Source: Planctomycetota bacterium (GTDB lineage Bacteria > Planctomycetota > Planctomycetia > Pirellulales > Lacipirellulaceae). Taken from it: a stretch of DNA of 64,000 nucleotides. Under the pieces are notes generated by a model. That model ran no database searches. It was not told where the DNA came from and saw only the letters and a list, made by a program, of their open reading frames with translations. Position 1 is the first letter of the stretch, and each line of letters begins with the position of its first letter. Of the stretch, positions 9,401 to 16,711 are shown one piece after another. The DNA lies in the NCBI GenBank assembly GCA_029781135.1, contig JAKOXH010000017.1, positions 124,001 to 188,000 on the forward strand, given 5' to 3'. A program made the translations under genes and the position numbers.

Positions 9401-9956
9401 GTACATCAAAGGCTATTTGCCCGGCATTCGCGAGAACGGCGGCCAGTACACGCATGGCGTATTGTGGTTTATTCGCGCCATAGCCGAACTTGGCCGGGGC
9501 ACCCGTGCCGTCGAATTGCTGCGGATGATCTCGCCCGTGTGGCACACCCGCGATCAAGCCATCACCGAGATCTACAAGACCGAGCCGTATGTCGTGGCGG
9601 CCGACGTTTACGGCGAACCGCCGCACGTGGGCCGCGGCGGCTGGACCTGGTACACCGGCTCGGCCGGCTGGATGCTGCGCGTCGCCGTCGAGACGATCGT
9701 GGGCTTCTCCACCGAAAACGGCAACACGATCGTGCTCAATCCCTCGATCTCCGCGTCGTGGCCCGGCTGCAAATTGAACTATCGGCGGCCGGATGGACGC
9801 ACGAGTTATCAGATCACGATTGAGAATCCGGCGGGTAAGCAGCGGGGCGTAACAGCGGCCACGCTCGATGGCCGGCCCGTCGCAGTGGCCCACGGCCAAG
9901 CCCGCGTGCCCATCACCGACGATGGCCAAGCACACCGCGTCGTGGTGCGACTTTAA
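6447..9956 (+). CDS. GH94 phosphorylase, probable 1,2-beta-oligoglucan phosphorylase
   Basis: A 1169-residue GH94 protein that matches the C-terminal half of cyclic beta-1,2-glucan synthase (NdvB) but lacks its glycosyltransferase and glycoamylase domains. Two beta-sandwich modules come first (NPDYLVLSNGRYRVRLTEVG from about residue 24, and FDNGYGGFTPDGQEYIVRLT from about 352), then the (alpha/alpha) barrel with GAYGYRDQLQDSAAL (residues about 706-720; a catalytic Asp is expected in DQLQD) and GCGDWNDGM (about 842). This layout and length are those of 1,2-beta-oligoglucan phosphorylases, which cut sophoro-oligosaccharides with phosphate to sophorose and glucose 1-phosphate. There is no signal peptide, so it acts in the cytoplasm on imported sugar. 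Substrate specificity is inferred, not proven; other GH94 activities remain possible. Confidence 0.85.
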   Translation: MKLAPVKLDREHLTGQSSCVRSNPDYLVLSNGRYRVRLTEVGSGQAEFNGWAVSRSGGDQVCDGDGFYVYLRDLDDDFVWSAGYQPTRVKPAKYEFRCHEHSAEISRLDREIECQLTVFVSQQHDFEIRLCELTNRANTPRRIEITSYVEWVLGSKEGDANHPAFSKLFVETQLCAQRNAILARRRPRQNDDPDILGVHAILGAGAPETAGVEFETNRMRFIGRGRSLRAPAALDPAAKLTGDSGPVLDPVASLRTIVTLEPGQSREVAFLLGAASTRAAIDEMLHEMADLNAVHALLEDVKATEGTLSPQAASTNGHPAAARPAFADAILDEKYKPLAEDRHQPGTTASPAELLFDNGYGGFTPDGQEYIVRLTADGNGQYRRPPMPWVNVVANEHAGFLVTESGAGYTWGGNSRINRLTAWHNDPVCDPYAEAFWIRDDEEGVFWSPAPGPTPSGHDYRVRHGFGYSVFESRAHELEQELTMFMLHDEPVKVARLRLVNHSSQTRRLSLFSFVHWGLGGLAYETVNQVVTSAEDSPPVIWARNPQRDLYGKHVAFSVPVVDESSRCEISYTADRQAFIGQYRDLAAPAAVVSSVTLDGETGQSIDPCAAWQLSIELAPGAAFECAFLLGETGDIDAARNLIATYDGVASIEQALQATRQFWRDALTAITVETPAREIDLVTNGWLAYQNLSCRMWARSAYYQPGGAYGYRDQLQDSAALTYLLPEVTRAQILRHASRQFVEGDVLHWWHPDTEYGLRTRFSDDLLWLPLLTAEYVNRTGDAAILEEVTPFVSAPPLAAGHQEAYLRPEITEESATVYEHCCRALDRGLTCGAHGLPLIGCGDWNDGMSCVGRDGQGESVWLGFFIEHLLQKFLPLCSARNDHARVARYNEYRKQLIEALNTTGWDGNWYRRAYYDNGQPLGSIESDECQIDALAQAWAVISGVASPERADMAVQAVEERLISNDDGLIRLLTPPFSKTPNNPGYIKGYLPGIRENGGQYTHGVLWFIRAIAELGRGTRAVELLRMISPVWHTRDQAITEIYKTEPYVVAADVYGEPPHVGRGGWTWYTGSAGWMLRVAVETIVGFSTENGNTIVLNPSISASWPGCKLNYRRPDGRTSYQITIENPAGKQRGVTAATLDGRPVAVAHGQARVPITDDGQAHRVVVRL

Positions 9957-10195
9957 CGTATCTACCCCTTCCCTTGGGAGAGGGCCGGGGTGAGGGTATC
10001 TTGGGCTGCCACTGCTAACTCGTTAGCAGTGTGCTTGCGGTCGTCAGCTTGCGGTTAAGTCTTGTGACGAGTCGTCGCTGCTGCCAACTGCAAGGAGAAT
10101 ATCGCACGGCACACTGCTGGACCAGCCAGCAGTGGCACCTCAATAACTATCAAACGAAGTAACCTACCCTAATTCTAGACGCTTCGAGAACAACG
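9957..10195. repeat. Repeat-filled spacer between the GH94 and GH1 genes
   Basis: The spacer holds a copy of the common repeat GGGAGAGGGCCGGGGTGAGG (within 9963-9998), a palindromic pair around CACTGCTAACTCGTTAGCAGTG (split here as CACTGCTAA and TTAGCAGTG, about 10010-10030) and a family D palindrome with arms CACTGCTGG and CCAGCAGTG at 10112-10134. No gene or clear terminator is seen. Confidence 0.7.
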
Positions 10196-11551
10196 TTGTC
10201 CACATATCTATTCCCTCCTAATTTTCTGTGGGGCGCTGCCACCAGCGCCTATCAAATCGAAGGCTCGCCGCTGGCCGATGGCGCCGGCCCCAGCATCTGG
10301 CACACCTTCGCGCATTTGCCCGGCAAAATCGCCAACGGCGATCACGGCGACATCGCCTGCGATCATTACCGTCGTTTCCTGGATGATATCGCGCTCATGC
10401 GTGACCTCGGCATTCGGGCTTACCGCTTCAGCATCAGTTGGTCGCGCGTCTTGCCGCAAGGCACGGGCAAACCAAATTCCGCCGGTCTCGATTTCTACAA
10501 CCGGCTGGTCGATGCGTTGGTAGCCAATAATATAGACCCATCCGCCACGTTATACCATTGGGACCTGCCCCAAGCGCTCGAGGACCGCGGCGGCTGGGCC
10601 AACCCCGAATCGATCCATTGGTTTACCGAATATGCCCAACTGATGTACGGCCAGCTCGACGACCGGATCAAAATGTGGGCCACGTTCAATGAGCCATGGG
10701 TTGCGTTCAATGAAGGTTATGTGGAAGGCCGGCACGCTCCGGGACGCCGCGATTGGAAGGAAGCCGCAATGGTGTCCAAGAATTTGTTACTTGCGCACGC
10801 GGCCGGCGTAGCCGCCTACCGCGCCGTGGGCAAGCATCGCGTCGGCCTCGTGGTGAATCTCGTGCCGATCTACCCCGCTACCGAAAGTGCGGCGGACCGC
10901 GCCGCCGCCAATCGGTTCGACGCCTACCTCAATCGCCAGTTCCTCGACCCCGTGCTGCTGGGCGAGATTCCCTCGGAACTGCCCGAAATGTTTGCCGACG
11001 CCTGGACCACCTGGTCCGCCGACGAACTCCGCACTGTCCACCAACCGGTCGATTTCATCGGCATCAATTATTACTTGCGGCTGGTGATGTGCGACGATGC
11101 CGCGGCGGGGCCGGCGCGGGCTCGCATCGTGAATCCCCCGAACCGTCCGCGCACTGCCACCGACTGGGAAATCTACCCCCCAGGGCTGCGGGAAACCCTC
11201 CAATGGGTGAGCGAACGGTACGGCAATCCGCCGGTTTACATCACCGAAAACGGCGCCGCGTTCGACGATGTTCTGCCGCCAAATGGAAGCGTCAACGACA
11301 CGCCGCGAGTAGAATATCTGAAGAGCCACTTGATTGCCGCTCACGAAGCGATCGCGTCCGGAGTCGATCTGCGGGGCTATTTCGTTTGGTCGCTGCTCGA
11401 CAATTTCGAGTGGCAGTCGGGCTACGCCAAACGCTTCGGCATTGTGTACGTCGATTTCCCGTCGCAACGGCGCGTGGTGAAAGACTCGGCACGGTTTTAT
11501 GCGGATGTGATTCGCACGGCCGGGGCCGCCCTCGGTTCGAACAGAGATTGA
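10196..11551 (+). CDS. GH1 beta-glucosidase
   Basis: A retaining beta-glucosidase of family GH1, 451 residues, the normal length. The N-terminal family signature FLWGAATSAYQIEG begins about ten residues in, so the TTG at 10196 is taken as the start; no ATG fits. The acid/base Glu166 is in TFNEPW and the nucleophile Glu351 in YITENG. There is no signal peptide, so it is cytoplasmic. Beside the GH94 phosphorylase it would split the remaining disaccharide (sophorose, if the locus assignment is right) to glucose. The gene begins 239 bases after GH94. Confidence 0.94.
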   Translation: MSTYLFPPNFLWGAATSAYQIEGSPLADGAGPSIWHTFAHLPGKIANGDHGDIACDHYRRFLDDIALMRDLGIRAYRFSISWSRVLPQGTGKPNSAGLDFYNRLVDALVANNIDPSATLYHWDLPQALEDRGGWANPESIHWFTEYAQLMYGQLDDRIKMWATFNEPWVAFNEGYVEGRHAPGRRDWKEAAMVSKNLLLAHAAGVAAYRAVGKHRVGLVVNLVPIYPATESAADRAAANRFDAYLNRQFLDPVLLGEIPSELPEMFADAWTTWSADELRTVHQPVDFIGINYYLRLVMCDDAAAGPARARIVNPPNRPRTATDWEIYPPGLRETLQWVSERYGNPPVYITENGAAFDDVLPPNGSVNDTPRVEYLKSHLIAAHEAIASGVDLRGYFVWSLLDNFEWQSGYAKRFGIVYVDFPSQRRVVKDSARFYADVIRTAGAALGSNRD

Positions 11552-11559
11552 TAGTTGAT

Positions 11560-13809
11560 ATGGCATCTTTGAAGAGCGTTGGACGAAGCGTCGTGAAGGA
11601 GACAAGGAGACAAGGAGACCAGGAGACCAAAGGAAACGCAACGACACACCCTCTCCCCCTCTCCCCCTCTCCCCCTCTCCGTGTCTTAATCCGCGCGCTC
11701 GCCGCCTCACTGCTGGCACTAATCCTCGCCAACACGCTCCCCCGCGGCGCAACAGCCGGCGACCTGGGCTATGTCCCGCTGCTCAATGGCGAACGCTCGG
11801 ATTTGCTCAACCTGTGGGGCGGGCCGTTCTTGACCGGCAATATCTCGAGTTTTGCGAAGGAATCGACCATCGTGAATTCCGGCACCGGCGCCTATCGGGC
11901 GACCTTGAGTGCGGTTCCCGCGAGCGGAAACTGGTTCTTTCAAACGTTTTCGAGTTCGCTCAGCGGTGGCACAAATTATCATCAGGACCGCGATCTCACC
12001 CAGTATCAAACGCTGGAAGGCTACGTCCGCAATGATACCCCCGTGCCCCTGACGTTTTCCTTGGAACTCAAGGACTGGCGCGACACCACGAGTCAAAGCG
12101 CGGTACGCAGTTTCACGATTGCGCCGGGCGCCACCTGGCAGAAAATCGAGGCCCCGCTCGACCTGAGTTCCGGCTGGTCGGTCACGGGAAGTCCGGATTT
12201 GACGCGGACCTTCGCCGTGAGTTTTCTAGTTGGCCCGAATGCAGGCGCGGCCAACGGCTCGCTATATCTCGACGACTTTGCACTCGTTGAAAAAGGGCCA
12301 AGCATCGATGTGGCCACGGCGCCAATCCAAGACGTTGTCGAGCGGCTAGCCAAGCGGCAATTCATGGCGTTGTGGGCCTCCCGCAATAAAACTTCGGGCT
12401 TGATTCCCAACTCGTCGGACAACACGTCGGTCGCTGCCCTCAATACCACGACGGGCGTCGTGTGGAACCTGCCTTCGGCAGTCCGGCATGGTTGGGTAAC
12501 GCAAACGGATGCCGACGCGTTCATGGGGCAGCTCGTCAATTCGCTCAATACGAACCGCAATCAGACGACCTATTTGCCGACGCGTTTTCTCGACTTGGTG
12601 ACCGCCGCCCCCGTGACGGACCATGAGGAATCCAGCATCGACGCCTCGTTCTTGGCCCTCGCGCTCCACAATTACAAGCAGCAACAGGCCACGCCGGCGG
12701 CCTTGGCGGCGTCGATCAATGCGATGGAGAACCGCTTTGACTTCTCGGCGTTTGCAGGCACGGGGGCGTACAAGCAGGCTTATTTTAAGCCGACCGGGCA
12801 GTTCGGCTGTTGCACTTACGGCGGTTACACAAACGAAAACAAAGTGATCGCGCTGGCGGCTGCCGTGTCGACGGCCCACAACGTCCCGTTGGCCAACATG
12901 TGGAATAAAGATGTGGGCCGCACCTTGGCGACCATCCCCGGCTCGGGCAGCACGGAGAACTACTTGGTCTATTCCTACGGCACCGATTACCGCGCACCGT
13001 TCGTGCAAGCGCTCTTGAATTTGTTTGTGGATACGACCGAGCGTGGCGCCGACAATTATTCCAACCGCGCGCTGGCCCGCAATCCGTGGGAGAACTTCGT
13101 CCGCTATGAGGCCGATGCCGCCGCTAGATTGGCTCAACTGGGGCGGCCGAATTTCATGCAGCCCGATGCGGGCGCGGGCGCCGGCACCTATAATCCGTGG
13201 AACCTATACAATAATTTTGGGCAGCCCAATTTATTCCAGCCGTGGAGTGTGGCGGAGATGCTCTTGGCCGGCGCGCCGGGCGCGGAAGACGCCTTGCGAT
13301 ATCTTCTCGATAACGGTCTTGGTAACGGTCTGGATGGTCCGTTCGGTCTGGCCGACTCAGCACAGTGGGCGACGGGAGCGGCCAATCCCACGAGCGTACC
13401 TTCGTTTTCCGATAACTGGAACACCACGCTGTCGCTCATGTCGCTGATGGCCTGGCTCGATGGCGCGAATCGTACGAACTTGTCGTTCGCCAATCTGCCC
13501 GAGGTGAAAGCGGCGCTGGATACTGTGTTCATCGCCGGCGATTACAACGGCAACGGCGTGGTGGATTTGGCGGACTACAACTACTGGAAGTCGACGTACG
13601 GCTCAATCAACTCGCTGGCGGCCGACGGCAACAACGACGGCGTGGTGGACATGGCCGACTACGTCGTCTGGCGCGGACATTACAGCGGACCTGGAGTTGG
13701 CGCCGGGGCCAATGTCCCGGAGCCAACTGCTGCGATAATCACCTCGATTTGGGGCTGTTTAAGTGCTTTTGCAGGCCGATTTCGGCGCGCTGGATGGCCC
13801 ATCCTATAG
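11560..13809 (+). CDS. Secreted barrel-type glycoside hydrolase-like protein with dockerin and PEP-CTERM
   Basis: A 749-residue exported protein. The ATG at 11560 is the first that fits, since the upstream part of the open frame lies over the GH1 gene. The first 40 residues come from two octamer repeat arrays; the hydrophobic signal follows (RVLIRALAASLLALILA). A beta-sandwich domain occupies roughly residues 70-250, and a helical-barrel domain from about 255 to 650 (ERLAKRQFMALW, AVRHGWVTQTDADAF) distantly resembles the glycoamylase fold. Then come two EF-hand dockerin-like repeats (GDYNGNGVVDLADYNYWKS and DGNNDGVVDMADYVVW) and a PEP-CTERM tail. It probably acts outside the cytoplasm on glucan; its enzyme activity is uncertain. 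Confidence 0.75.
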   Translation: MASLKSVGRSVVKETRRQGDQETKGNATTHPLPLSPSPPLRVLIRALAASLLALILANTLPRGATAGDLGYVPLLNGERSDLLNLWGGPFLTGNISSFAKESTIVNSGTGAYRATLSAVPASGNWFFQTFSSSLSGGTNYHQDRDLTQYQTLEGYVRNDTPVPLTFSLELKDWRDTTSQSAVRSFTIAPGATWQKIEAPLDLSSGWSVTGSPDLTRTFAVSFLVGPNAGAANGSLYLDDFALVEKGPSIDVATAPIQDVVERLAKRQFMALWASRNKTSGLIPNSSDNTSVAALNTTTGVVWNLPSAVRHGWVTQTDADAFMGQLVNSLNTNRNQTTYLPTRFLDLVTAAPVTDHEESSIDASFLALALHNYKQQQATPAALAASINAMENRFDFSAFAGTGAYKQAYFKPTGQFGCCTYGGYTNENKVIALAAAVSTAHNVPLANMWNKDVGRTLATIPGSGSTENYLVYSYGTDYRAPFVQALLNLFVDTTERGADNYSNRALARNPWENFVRYEADAAARLAQLGRPNFMQPDAGAGAGTYNPWNLYNNFGQPNLFQPWSVAEMLLAGAPGAEDALRYLLDNGLGNGLDGPFGLADSAQWATGAANPTSVPSFSDNWNTTLSLMSLMAWLDGANRTNLSFANLPEVKAALDTVFIAGDYNGNGVVDLADYNYWKSTYGSINSLAADGNNDGVVDMADYVVWRGHYSGPGVGAGANVPEPTAAIITSIWGCLSAFAGRFRRAGWPIL
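11598..11680. repeat. Twin octamer tandem arrays inside a coding region
   Basis: Four GGAGACAA/GGAGACCA octamers (11598-11629) are followed after 21 bases by 3.75 copies of CTCTCCCC (11651-11680). The first array is nearly all purine on this strand and the second all pyrimidine, so they can partly pair. Both are read in frame in the N-terminus of the gene at 11560. Confidence 0.9.
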
Positions 13810-13847
13810 TGGTACCACGAAAACAAAAAAGCAGGAAAAAGCCAGAG

Positions 13848-13885
13848 TGAAAGCGCTTGCAGTTCTTGAAACCGGGGAATACAAT
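13848..13885 (+). promoter_or_regulatory. Promoter with overlapping LacI-type operator before the DUF1559 gene
   Basis: The operator TGAAAGCGCTTGCA (13848-13861) is a 13/14 match to the locus palindrome. It overlaps a TTGCAG -35 (13857-13862) that is followed, 17 bases later, by a TACAAT -10 (13880-13885). Binding would cover the -35, as expected for repression. Confidence 0.65.
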
Positions 13886-13945
13886 GCCGCGTAGGCGATT
13901 CTCTTCATTCTTTTTTCTCAACTCCTTCATGCGGAGCGTTTGGCC

Positions 13946-15070
13946 ATGTCGGAACAGGCGTACCGAAGCAAACGAGGCTTCACCCTCGTCGAACTCCTAG
14001 TTGTCATCGCGATCATCGGGATTTTGGTCGCGCTGTTGTTGCCGGCGATCCAGGCCGCGCGCGAAGCGGCCCGCCGTACCCAGTGCAAGAACAACCTGAA
14101 GAATATCGGCTTGTCGATTCACAACATGTACAACACGTACAAGTTCTTTCCCACGGGCGGCATCTATCCCGGCCCGGATATTGGGCTGTATCTTCGCGAT
14201 ACTTACACGGAGCCAAATGTATTTAAACGGGTTGGGCCTGCGAATGGACCGTTGGAACAAGGTCTGGGCTGGACGTTTCAAATTCTTCCTTTTCTGGAAG
14301 AAGGCGCGGTCCAAAACATAGTGCGTACTAGCCAGTTAACCAAACTCGCCATTCCACTGTATAACTGCCCTTCGCGGCGCGGCGCGACATTTCACGAAGC
14401 GACAGGAAACGCACTCGTGGATTATGCGGCGACGGTCGGCGGCCCGTCGCGTTCTGAAATCCCGGATACATTCGACAAGTTTTTGAACGATTCCGCCGAT
14501 CATACCTACTTCCAAAGTAATGAGGGGTGGGTTTTTTGGGGGTGCTATCAATGCGATTATAATAAGTGGTGGGATATCCAAGAGGTGCAAAAGAAGATGA
14601 GCTTGTCGCCGCCGTACAAACCGCTCTTCCGCGGCGTCATTCAGCGGGGTGACTGGCTGTCCGTCGCCGACGCCACGAAGCGCGGGCACCTCGGTTTTAT
14701 GCTGAAGATGACCGACTCCAAGATCACGGACGGCACGAGTAAGACGATGATGATTTCCGAGAAGTTCGTTCACGTCACCAAGACATTGGGAAGCGGCGGG
14801 CCGGCCGATGACCGCGGCTGGGCGGAAGGCTGGGATTTTGACGCGCTGCGATCGACGTTGATCCAACCCCGCGCGGATTCCTCGAGTCCGGCGCCGCTCG
14901 ATACCAACCCGGATCCCAGCAACTTCCAGTTGGGGTCGGCGCACAACGGAGGCATTAACGCGGCGTATGCCGATGGTTCGGTGGGCTTTATTAGCTACGA
15001 TATCAATCTCGAGATCCTTAACCGTCTCGGGAATCGAATGGATGGCGAAGCGGTCAATCAAGACCAGTAG
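13946..15070 (+). CDS. DUF1559 pseudopilin-like surface protein
   Basis: A planctomycete DUF1559 (SBP_bac_10/H-X9-DG) protein of 374 residues. The prepilin motif [20 protein letters not shown] with the adjacent [19 protein letters not shown] marks it for cleavage by prepilin peptidase and assembly or anchoring as a pilin-like protein. The C-terminal [14 protein letters not shown] is the H-X9-DG motif. The start is the ATG at 13946, nine bases after GGAG (13933-13936), not the in-frame TTG at 13940. The operator at 13848 ties it to the sugar locus, which suggests a surface role during polysaccharide use; the molecular role of the family is poorly known. Confidence 0.92.
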   Translation: MSEQAYRSKRGFTLVELLVVIAIIGILVALLLPAIQAAREAARRTQCKNNLKNIGLSIHNMYNTYKFFPTGGIYPGPDIGLYLRDTYTEPNVFKRVGPANGPLEQGLGWTFQILPFLEEGAVQNIVRTSQLTKLAIPLYNCPSRRGATFHEATGNALVDYAATVGGPSRSEIPDTFDKFLNDSADHTYFQSNEGWVFWGCYQCDYNKWWDIQEVQKKMSLSPPYKPLFRGVIQRGDWLSVADATKRGHLGFMLKMTDSKITDGTSKTMMISEKFVHVTKTLGSGGPADDRGWAEGWDFDALRSTLIQPRADSSSPAPLDTNPDPSNFQLGSAHNGGINAAYADGSVGFISYDINLEILNRLGNRMDGEAVNQDQ

Positions 15071-15109
15071 TGAATTTGCGGGGGGCGTGGGGTTACCAGG
15101 GCGAGGTGT

Positions 15110-15161
15110 TTGACAATTTTGAGATGCGTGATTACCGTGAAGATTGGTGAAAGCGCTTTCA
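15110..15161 (+). promoter_or_regulatory. LacI-type operator, perfect palindrome, downstream of a TTGACA box
   Basis: TGAAAGCGCTTTCA at 15148-15161 is the perfect palindrome. A consensus -35, TTGACA, lies at 15110-15115, 38 bases upstream of it; the -10 would be the weak TACCGT at 15133. The same TTGACA-to-operator arrangement recurs at 19110/19150. Confidence 0.65.
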
Positions 15162-15231
15162 AAGCGGCAGTATGAAGTGGTGGTGCTTTCAATTCGATCT
15201 TATCAGATTTCCGCATCCGGAGGCTCTTACA

Positions 15232-16707
15232 ATGACTAGGCGGCTAGGTGTTTTTGTGGTTCGGGGATTGATGCTGTTGGTAGCTTGTGGCAGCTTGATG
15301 AACGCGTCGGCGGTGGCCCTCGAAGTGCTCGTAAATGGCGGCTTCGAAGATTCAACGGGCCCCGCGGGTTGGAACCTCACGCAGTCGGTCAGCCTTCCGG
15401 CTGTGGGCGATTACAACGGCAACGGCGTCGTAGACGCCGCCGATTATGTGTTGTGGCGAAACGATCCTGCCACCAACGGCGGTTCGCCGGCCGGCTACAA
15501 CACCTGGCGAACGAATTACGGCAGCAGTGGCTCAACGAGCAACCAGGTCAGTGCCGTCGAGCATGCAGATCTTGCCGCCTATCCGTCCACCCCCGACGAT
15601 TTGCTCGGCCTGTTTATCAAGCCGTATGCCGGCAACGTCGGTGAATACATGGATCAAAACCGCCAGGTGAGTGTGGTCCTCACACAGACATTCACCGGGG
15701 CCCAGCCAACTCGTACCTATACGTTTACCGGCCACTCGTACTTCCAGACGGCGGCCTCGAATAACATCGATACCTTGTTTGCCGATGCGCCGTCGGGCGC
15801 CATTCCTTCGCCCACGCAGACCTACTTCCAAATGGAGTTCCTCAATTCCAGCAACACGGTGTTGCAGACGAATCGCCTCGATTTGCCCAAGAACCGTGCG
15901 ACCGATGTGTTGCCGACGGACTATTTAGAGAATTCCGTATCCGGCGTCGCGCCGGCCGGTACTGCAAAGATTCGCGTTACGGCCGCCGCGCTCAACATGC
16001 TTGCCAGTTGCACCACGGCGTGCCCGGCAGGCCAGGACGTGTTTTTCGACAACTTCACACTCAAGGATAACGTGTTAACGAGCCTGGATCGCCTAACCAA
16101 CGGGAACTTAGGTACGCCCGGCGCCCCAACGGCCTGGACGTTGCAGAAGACCTCGCAGGACAACGTGCAGTTCAGCACGGCGGATTTCGCTCGGCACACG
16201 GGCGCCGTTGGCATGTGGATTCGTGCCTGGCAAGGTGGCGATGTGTCGGTCCTGCAAACGGTCCCGGGGACGGCAGGTTCGCAGTATTCATTTTCGGGTT
16301 GGTCGAAGTGGGAATCAGGCTACATCGGGGCTGACCCGAGTTCGGCCACGCAGACGTTCATGAAGATGGAGTTTCTGGATGGTGCCGCGACGCCGAATGT
16401 GCTATCGACGGTGAACTTGGATTTACGGACGGTGCAAGTGAACGACGGCACTTGGCGTCAACTCACGATGCCCAACGCTACCGCTCCGGCGGGCACGGTG
16501 AGCGTGCGCGTTTCTGCCGGTGCGACTGGCCTGGGGAATTCCCTCATCGATCCGCAATCGGCCATGTTCGATGATTTCTCGCTCATCAAAGTGGGCGCCG
16601 GGACGGGGAACTTGCTGTCCGACTTCGCGGTGCCCGAACCCACGACACTGTGCTTACTATTGGGCTGCTTCGTGAGCGGTTTGAACGTTCGCCGTCGCTC
16701 GCACTAA
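15232..16707 (+). CDS. Secreted PEP-CTERM protein with two beta-sandwich (CBM-like) modules and an EF-hand loop
   Basis: A 491-residue exported protein of unknown activity. The start ATG at 15232 follows GGAGG (15219-15223) by eight bases; an earlier in-frame ATG at 15172 lacks such a site. After the signal peptide come two similar beta-sandwich modules beginning LVNGGFEDS and LTNGNLGTPGAPTAWTLQ, typical of carbohydrate-binding-like folds. A dockerin-like loop, VGDYNGNGVVDAADYVLWR, interrupts the first module. The C-terminus is a PEP-CTERM sorting signal (VPEPTTLCLLLG then RRR). It lies four bases before the GH144 gene and so is in the same operon; it may bind glucan at the cell surface. Confidence 0.82.
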   Translation: MTRRLGVFVVRGLMLLVACGSLMNASAVALEVLVNGGFEDSTGPAGWNLTQSVSLPAVGDYNGNGVVDAADYVLWRNDPATNGGSPAGYNTWRTNYGSSGSTSNQVSAVEHADLAAYPSTPDDLLGLFIKPYAGNVGEYMDQNRQVSVVLTQTFTGAQPTRTYTFTGHSYFQTAASNNIDTLFADAPSGAIPSPTQTYFQMEFLNSSNTVLQTNRLDLPKNRATDVLPTDYLENSVSGVAPAGTAKIRVTAAALNMLASCTTACPAGQDVFFDNFTLKDNVLTSLDRLTNGNLGTPGAPTAWTLQKTSQDNVQFSTADFARHTGAVGMWIRAWQGGDVSVLQTVPGTAGSQYSFSGWSKWESGYIGADPSSATQTFMKMEFLDGAATPNVLSTVNLDLRTVQVNDGTWRQLTMPNATAPAGTVSVRVSAGATGLGNSLIDPQSAMFDDFSLIKVGAGTGNLLSDFAVPEPTTLCLLLGCFVSGLNVRRRSH

Positions 16708-16711
16708 CTCG

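Noticed and set aside
6447..9956. Cyclic beta-1,2-glucan synthase
   Set aside because: The glycosyltransferase, membrane and glycoamylase domains of NdvB are absent; only the GH94 half is present.
10753..11559. Long open extension in front of the protein at 11560
   Set aside because: It is a second frame over the GH1 gene, with Arg-rich sequence and no homology; the ATG at 11560 is the first plausible start.
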